Below are positions 7,264 through 10,169 of a stretch of DNA of 10,169 nt, one piece after another (the stretch's first letter is position 1; each line of letters starts with the position of its first letter). The notes under the pieces were generated by a model. The model was given only the letters and a program-made list of their open reading frames with translations, did no database searches and had not been told where the DNA came from. This DNA comes from JAKALQ01 sp963978265. Its GTDB lineage: Bacteria; Actinomycetota; Actinomycetes; S36-B12; UBA5976. The stretch lies in NCBI GenBank assembly GCA_963978265.1, contig CAXBQV010000063.1:1-10169 (forward strand). The letters are read 5' to 3'. The position numbers were made by a program, and so were the translations under genes.

Positions 7264-8133
7264 CTACTTGATCACCGGAGCACTCACGACCTGCGAAAGC
7301 CACTGGCTTTCGATCGCCGCGAGCGTGCCATCTGCGCGGAGTGCGTCGACAGCCTTGCTCACGCAACTGGTGAGCTTGCTGCCCTTCGAAAGGACAAGTC
7401 CGAATTGCTCGGCGGTGTTGGTCGTTTCGAATTGTCCGGCGATCACACCGTTCTCAAGTTCTACGGCGGTGACGTAGAACGCTGTCGGGAGGTCCAGGAT
7501 CAGACCGTCGATCTGTCCGTTTGCAAGTGCCTGCTTTGCAATGTCATTGGTGTCGAATGCGCCGGGCTGCTGGGTCGGCTTGATCACGTCCGTGATGACC
7601 TTGAACGAGGTCGTTCCGACCTGTCCACCGAGCTTGGCGCCCTTCAGATCGGCCAGCGTCTTCGCATTCGCCAGCTTGCTGCCCTTGAGTGTCACCAATG
7701 CCTGCTTGACGTCGTAGTAGCCGGAGGAGAAGTCGATTGCCGCCTTGCGCTCTTCAGTGATCGACACCTGGTTGATGTCGAAGTCGAACGCCTTGTCCCC
7801 GGGAGCGATCACCGTGTTGAACGGCGCAACGGTCCACTTGACTTCGTCCTTGGTGAATCCGAGCTGCTGCGCAACTGCGTATGCGACCGCTGACTCGAAT
7901 CCTTCACCGTTCGACGGATCGTCGTTCTTGAACCAGGGCTCGTAAGCGGGCTTGTCGGTACCGATCGTGAGCACACCCTGCTCGAGCGTGGGGAGGCTTT
8001 CCTTCGCACAGCTGTCCGCAGCCGTCGTCGGAGTTGCAGTTGTGTCAGTCGACGACGAGCACGCCGAGACGCCGAGCAGCGAGAGCAGCCCGATGAGCGC
8101 GATAGTGAGTCGCCGCGAGGTTGTGAGTGCCAT
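7264..8133 (-). CDS. Amino-acid ABC transporter substrate-binding lipoprotein (SBP_bac_3 family)
   Basis: This 289-residue lipoprotein captures the amino acid outside the membrane. The N-terminus has a positive RR, a hydrophobic stretch (9-20) and a lipobox GVSAC with the lipidated Cys at residue 25, followed by a Ser/Thr-rich linker. The mature domain begins VLTIGTDKPAYEPWF. The family pattern continues with FESAVAYAVAQQLG, DFDINQVSITEERKAAIDFS and GGQVGTTSF. It has the usual two-lobe length. An AAGGA sequence sits six bases before ATG 8133. It is the first gene of the binding protein-permease-ATPase set. DINQVSIT with a polar ligand pocket suggests polar amino acids such as Glu, Gln, Arg or Cys, but specificity cannot be read off. 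Confidence 0.92.
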   Translation of the reverse strand: MALTTSRRLTIALIGLLSLLGVSACSSSTDTTATPTTAADSCAKESLPTLEQGVLTIGTDKPAYEPWFKNDDPSNGEGFESAVAYAVAQQLGFTKDEVKWTVAPFNTVIAPGDKAFDFDINQVSITEERKAAIDFSSGYYDVKQALVTLKGSKLANAKTLADLKGAKLGGQVGTTSFKVITDVIKPTQQPGAFDTNDIAKQALANGQIDGLILDLPTAFYVTAVELENGVIAGQFETTNTAEQFGLVLSKGSKLTSCVSKAVDALRADGTLAAIESQWLSQVVSAPVIK

Positions 8134-8187
8134 GGGATTCCTTCCGGTTGCGCCGCTTGCGCAGGCGCATGGTGCAGTCAGAAGGGA

Positions 8188-8217
8188 AACCTATGCGAAC
8201 GCCGGGGCTGCTGTCTC
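8188..8217 (-). promoter_or_regulatory. Weak candidate promoter of the amino-acid transporter operon
   Basis: On the minus strand GAGACA (8217-8212) and TAGGTT (8193-8188) are separated by 18 bases, approximating a -35/-10 pair about 55 bases upstream of the lipoprotein start. The match is modest. The operon could instead be read through from the small gene at 8279-8413. Confidence 0.3.
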
Positions 8218-8278
8218 AGGGATCGGGCACTTGCAGTGGGGATTCGGCGGTACGAGCGTGACTCGTCGCCGATCGGGG

Positions 8279-8413
8279 TCAGACGTCTCGCATGCGGAGG
8301 TCGTACTCCGGCGCAGGACAGCAGGCATTCACCTGCGAACGCCCGCGGGCACTTCCGACGGCCAGCGCCACCACCGCAAGGGCGAAGACGATGGCAATCA
8401 CCTGCATGAACAT
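8279..8413 (-). CDS. 44-residue single-helix membrane peptide with a Cys-Cys/DLRMRD tail
   Basis: I do not recognise the family with certainty. ATG at 8413 opens a 44-codon frame ending TGA at 8279. Residues 3-20 are a continuous hydrophobic helix (VIAIVFALAVVALAVG). A basic hinge SARGRSQ follows, then a polar tail NACCPAPEYDLRMRDV with adjacent cysteines (31-32) and alternating charges. The basic residues after the helix suggest a cytoplasmic tail with the N-terminus outside. Coding evidence: third positions are almost all G or C, the hydrophobic run is uninterrupted, and the tail resembles the CC-x-P...DLRMR ending I recall in short actinobacterial proteins. A TACATT hexamer six bases before the ATG fits a leaderless transcript; an AGGAG lies 17 bases upstream, too far to be typical. 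The gene points toward the transporter operon (146 bases to its start) and away from the YbaK gene. Confidence 0.6.
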   Translation of the reverse strand: MFMQVIAIVFALAVVALAVGSARGRSQVNACCPAPEYDLRMRDV

Positions 8414-8419
8414 GCATCG

Positions 8420-8425
8420 AATGTA
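8420..8425 (-). promoter_or_regulatory. Candidate -10 (TACATT) for a leaderless start of the small membrane peptide
   Basis: On the minus strand TACATT ends six bases before ATG 8413, so transcription would begin at or next to the start codon. Leaderless mRNAs are common in actinobacteria. No good -35 is seen. Confidence 0.35.
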
Positions 8426-8435
8426 GCACCGCTCC

Positions 8436-8459
8436 TACACTTCCCATCCGACAAGGAGG
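8436..8459 (+). promoter_or_regulatory. Candidate -10 (TACACT) and strong Shine-Dalgarno for the YbaK-family gene
   Basis: TACACT (8436-8441) fits a -10 element. AAGGAGG (8453-8459) is a full Shine-Dalgarno four bases before ATG 8464 and decides that start. No recognisable -35 lies at the expected distance. The element is back to back with the start region of the small minus-strand gene. Confidence 0.45.
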
Positions 8460-8463
8460 TCCG

Positions 8464-8967
8464 ATGAACGTCCGCGAGATCGAGAACATGCACCCCAACG
8501 GACAACGAGTGCAGGCCGCGCTCGATGCTGCGGGAGTCGTCGGTCGAATCATCGAGACCATCGAAGGCTCACCCACCGCAGCAACCGCAGCAGCGCAGCT
8601 CGACATCGAAGTCGGACAGGTCTGCAATTCCCTGATCTTCGACGCCGACGGCGAACCGCTCCTGGTTCTGACCTCGGGGCAGCACAAGGCCGATACCCAT
8701 CGCCTTGCCGAACTCGTCGGAGCAACGAAGGTCCATCGCCCGGGCGCCGACTTCGTCCGCGAACACACTTCGCAACCGATCGGCGGGGTGGCGCCGGTCG
8801 GACATCCGAAGCCGATCCGCACCGTCGTCGACACCCAACTCAACGCGTGGCAGGTTGTGTGGGCAGCCGGCGGTCACCCGCACTACGTCTTCCCGACGTC
8901 GTTTGACGAACTCGTCCGCATCACGAACGGCATACCGTTCGACGTCGGCGTGAAGCACGACGCATGA
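8464..8967 (+). CDS. YbaK/EbsC-family aminoacyl-tRNA deacylase
   Basis: This 167-residue cytosolic protein is of the YbaK/ProX editing-domain family, which hydrolyses mischarged aminoacyl-tRNA (for example Cys- or Ala-tRNAPro) in trans. The domain fills the protein. SLIFDADGEPLLVLTSG (56-72) is the central strand pair, QHKADTHRLAELVGA (73-87) the helix, and QPIGGVAPVGHP (104-115) the signature glycine-rich loop. FPTSFDELVRITNG (143-156) ends the domain. Length is normal for stand-alone members. At the position where E. coli-type YbaK has a conserved lysine, this protein appears to have Asn55 (VCNSL), so specificity or chemistry may differ. The preceding AAGGAGG makes the start secure. It is followed after 37 bases by the YitT-like gene on the same strand. 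Confidence 0.85.
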   Translation: MNVREIENMHPNGQRVQAALDAAGVVGRIIETIEGSPTAATAAAQLDIEVGQVCNSLIFDADGEPLLVLTSGQHKADTHRLAELVGATKVHRPGADFVREHTSQPIGGVAPVGHPKPIRTVVDTQLNAWQVVWAAGGHPHYVFPTSFDELVRITNGIPFDVGVKHDA

Positions 8968-8972
8968 ACCGC

Positions 8973-8995
8973 CCGTTGCACGACGTGCGGCACGG
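8973..8995 (+). other. Small hairpin between the YbaK-family and YitT-like genes
   Basis: GCAC-GAC-GTGC (8978-8988) is a 4-base-pair stem with a 3-base loop. It is flanked by CCGT (8973-8976) and ACGG (8992-8995), which can extend it across a small internal loop. There is no following T-run, so it is not a standard terminator. It might only affect mRNA stability or be chance. Confidence 0.25.
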
Positions 8996-9004
8996 TGGCT
9001 GACC

Positions 9005-9622
9005 ATGCACGACCATGAACTCGCCACTACGCGGCGCCACAGTCTCTGGGACGACGTCGTCGGCATACTCACGGGCACCTACGTCGCCGCACTCGGCGTG
9101 ACGCTGCTCAAAGCGGGACATGTGGTGACGGGCGGCGTCGCCGGTCTGAGCCTGCTCCTCAGCTACGGCACGCAGCTGCCGTTCGCCATACTGCTGCCGG
9201 TCTGCAATGCACCGTTCCTGGTACTGGCCCTGACCAAGAAGGGCGGCCGATTCACGGTGAAGTCAATTGTGAGCGTGATCCTCGTCTCCGTCATGCAGGC
9301 GGTCAACGAACGAATGCTGCACGGCCTCACGATTCCGACCGCGTACGCGTCGATCACCGGAAACCTGCTCGTCGGCGTCGCACTCATCATCGTGTTCCGA
9401 CACGGTGCGAGCCTCGGCGGCTTCAATGTGATCGCGCTCCTGGCGCAGGAACGACTGGGATTGCGTGCAGGCTACGTGCAGTTGGCATTGGATGTCATCG
9501 TCGTCCTTGCGTCGTTCGCCGCCGTTGCGCCGATGAACGTCCTACTGTCCGCGGTCGGTGCAACCGTTCTCAACATCAGTCTCGCTACCAACCATCGGCC
9601 CGGACGCTATACCGCGTACTAA
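9005..9622 (+). CDS. YitT-family (DUF161) membrane protein, short form
   Basis: This 205-residue integral membrane protein is of unknown function. Probable helices lie near residues 17-35, 40-55, 58-76, 85-100, 117-131, 156-174 and 177-193. Family hallmarks are LKAGHVVTGGVAGLSLLLSY (35-54), with the substrate-like TGGVAGLS loop, and the internal repeat RHGASLGGFNVIALLAQERL (132-151). Bacillus YitT-type proteins usually carry an extra cytoplasmic DUF2179 domain and are near 280 residues. Here the protein ends shortly after the last helix (NHRPGRYTAY), so the domain is absent, with no sign of frameshift. ATG 9005 is preceded only by a weak GGTGG. The next gene starts 12 bases after the stop. 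Confidence 0.82.
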   Translation: MHDHELATTRRHSLWDDVVGILTGTYVAALGVTLLKAGHVVTGGVAGLSLLLSYGTQLPFAILLPVCNAPFLVLALTKKGGRFTVKSIVSVILVSVMQAVNERMLHGLTIPTAYASITGNLLVGVALIIVFRHGASLGGFNVIALLAQERLGLRAGYVQLALDVIVVLASFAAVAPMNVLLSAVGATVLNISLATNHRPGRYTAY

Positions 9623-9628
9623 TAGGCT
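9623..9628 (+). promoter_or_regulatory. Candidate -10 (TAGGCT) for a leaderless HAD gene
   Basis: TAGGCT ends six bases before ATG 9635, the same spacing as the candidate at the small membrane peptide gene. This suggests transcription starting at the ATG. No -35 match was found, and the gene could instead be co-transcribed with the YitT-like gene 12 bases upstream. Confidence 0.3.
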
Positions 9629-9634
9629 TGCTGC

Positions 9635-10169
9635 ATGACCTTGCCCATGCCCTCGGCCGTGCTGTGGGACATGGATGGCACCATCATCGACACCGAGCCG
9701 TACTGGATCGAAGCCGAGATCACGCTTGCGAAGCGGGACGGTGGTCACTGGACGCATGAGGACGGACTGTCGCTCATCGGTCAGGCGATTCCGAAATCCG
9801 CGGGCATCCTGCGCGAGCGGGCCGGCGTGACAGGCAGCATCGAAGAAATCACCGATGACCTCATCCGCCTTGTCGGCGAGCAACTGAGGGCACACGGAGC
9901 GCCATGGCAGCCCGGCGCAAAGGAACTGCTTGCACAACTTCACGACGCCGGCATCCCCTGCGCGCTCGTGACCATGTCGTACACATCGCTCGCCACGATT
10001 CTCGCGGGCCTGCTGCCAGCCGGCACCTTCAGTGCGATCGTGACCGGCGACATGGTGGAGAACGGCAAGCCGCATCCCGAGCCGTACCTGCGCGCCTTCC
10101 TGCGCCTCCACCGACAATTCCCGCCAAGTCTCCGGTTGTGTGAGCCAGGCCTTCGAACCGTCGGGTCCG
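9635..10169 (+). CDS. HAD-IA hydrolase (beta-phosphoglucomutase/phosphoglycolate phosphatase-like), 3' part missing
   Basis: This is the N-terminal part of a haloacid dehalogenase superfamily phosphatase or phosphomutase, probably cytosolic. Motif I is WDMDGTIIDTEP, with the nucleophile D12 and acid/base D14. A helical cap spans about 22-90, motif II is LVTMSYTSL (T113), and motif III is GKPHPEPYLRA with K145. ATG 9635 is chosen because motif I normally starts 5-12 residues in; it lies 12 bases after the YitT-like stop. After YLRA (codon ending at 10096) the family pattern should continue to a DxS/DD motif IV, but the frame reads FLRLHRQFPPS and stays unlike HAD proteins to the edge. The last ~73 bases are therefore probably a chimeric or low-quality end. 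The substrate cannot be predicted. Confidence 0.85.
   Translation, partial: MTLPMPSAVLWDMDGTIIDTEPYWIEAEITLAKRDGGHWTHEDGLSLIGQAIPKSAGILRERAGVTGSIEEITDDLIRLVGEQLRAHGAPWQPGAKELLAQLHDAGIPCALVTMSYTSLATILAGLLPAGTFSAIVTGDMVENGKPHPEPYLRAFLRLHRQFPPSLRLCEPGLRTVGS
10097..10169. other. Right-edge segment that does not continue the HAD gene
   Basis: Family resemblance of the HAD frame is lost at about base 10097. None of the three plus-strand frames restores the expected motif IV. One minus-strand frame (beginning GPDGSKAWLTQPETWREL) and one plus-strand frame look protein-like, but I recognise neither. Like the left edge, this suggests that the contig end is joined to foreign sequence or contains errors. 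Confidence 0.4.

Noticed and set aside
8139..8170. Repeated TTGCGC/GCGCAA words just upstream of the lipoprotein gene
   Set aside because: The arms are five bases with mismatches beyond, and no T-run follows. Too weak to call an operator or terminator.
8150..8240. Possible TPP-type riboswitch before the transporter (CTGAGA at 8219-8214, minus)
   Set aside because: Only the CTGAGA box is present. The second conserved TPP half and the closing stem are absent, so it is most likely chance.
8178..8843. A 221-codon minus-strand frame through the intergenic region and YbaK gene
   Set aside because: It is antisense to the YbaK-family gene and out of frame with the small peptide; the composition is that of a shadow frame.
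9542..10117. A 191-codon minus-strand frame under the HAD gene
   Set aside because: It is antisense to a HAD protein with clear motifs. Only the part beyond 10097 might be genuine foreign coding sequence.

Overview
The window is GC-rich and looks like a chromosomal fragment of an actinobacterium (Actinomycetota). The reasons are strong G/C preference at third codon positions, an actinobacterial-type SOS box (TCGAAC-N4-GTTCGA), an error-prone DnaE of the Streptomyces type beside a DUF6504 gene, a GTG start overlapping a stop, and two starts that look leaderless. I cannot name genus or species.

Layout, left to right. The first ~155 bases read on the plus strand as the N-terminal part of a PstC-like phosphate permease, which ends abruptly. 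From ~158 to 5344 there is a minus-strand operon, transcribed right to left: a small DUF6504 protein, a 1238-residue DnaE2-type error-prone polymerase, then a catalytically intact DinB (Pol IV) that loses its family C-terminus at the left junction. The 301-base gap 5345-5645 holds a perfect SOS operator inside a 30-base palindrome, with a TTGACA-type -35 upstream of it. This is a damage-inducible translesion cassette without recognisable ImuA or ImuB.

From 5646 to 8133, also on the minus strand, is a polar amino-acid ABC importer in the order lipoprotein binding protein, permease, ATPase. Upstream of it (8279-8413, minus) is a 44-codon gene for a one-helix membrane peptide ending in a distinctive Cys-Cys/DLRMRD tail. 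From 8464 on the plus strand come a YbaK/EbsC-type deacylase, a short YitT-like membrane protein, and the 5' part of a HAD-IA hydrolase that runs off the right edge.

Functionally the window combines an SOS-controlled mutagenic repair operon, an amino-acid importer and assorted housekeeping genes. Both ends look non-native. At ~150-160 two truncated genes meet tail to tail, and after ~10096 the HAD family match is lost. The likeliest explanation is chimeric or poor-quality contig ends. I found no rRNA, tRNA, CRISPR array, insertion sequence or phage gene.
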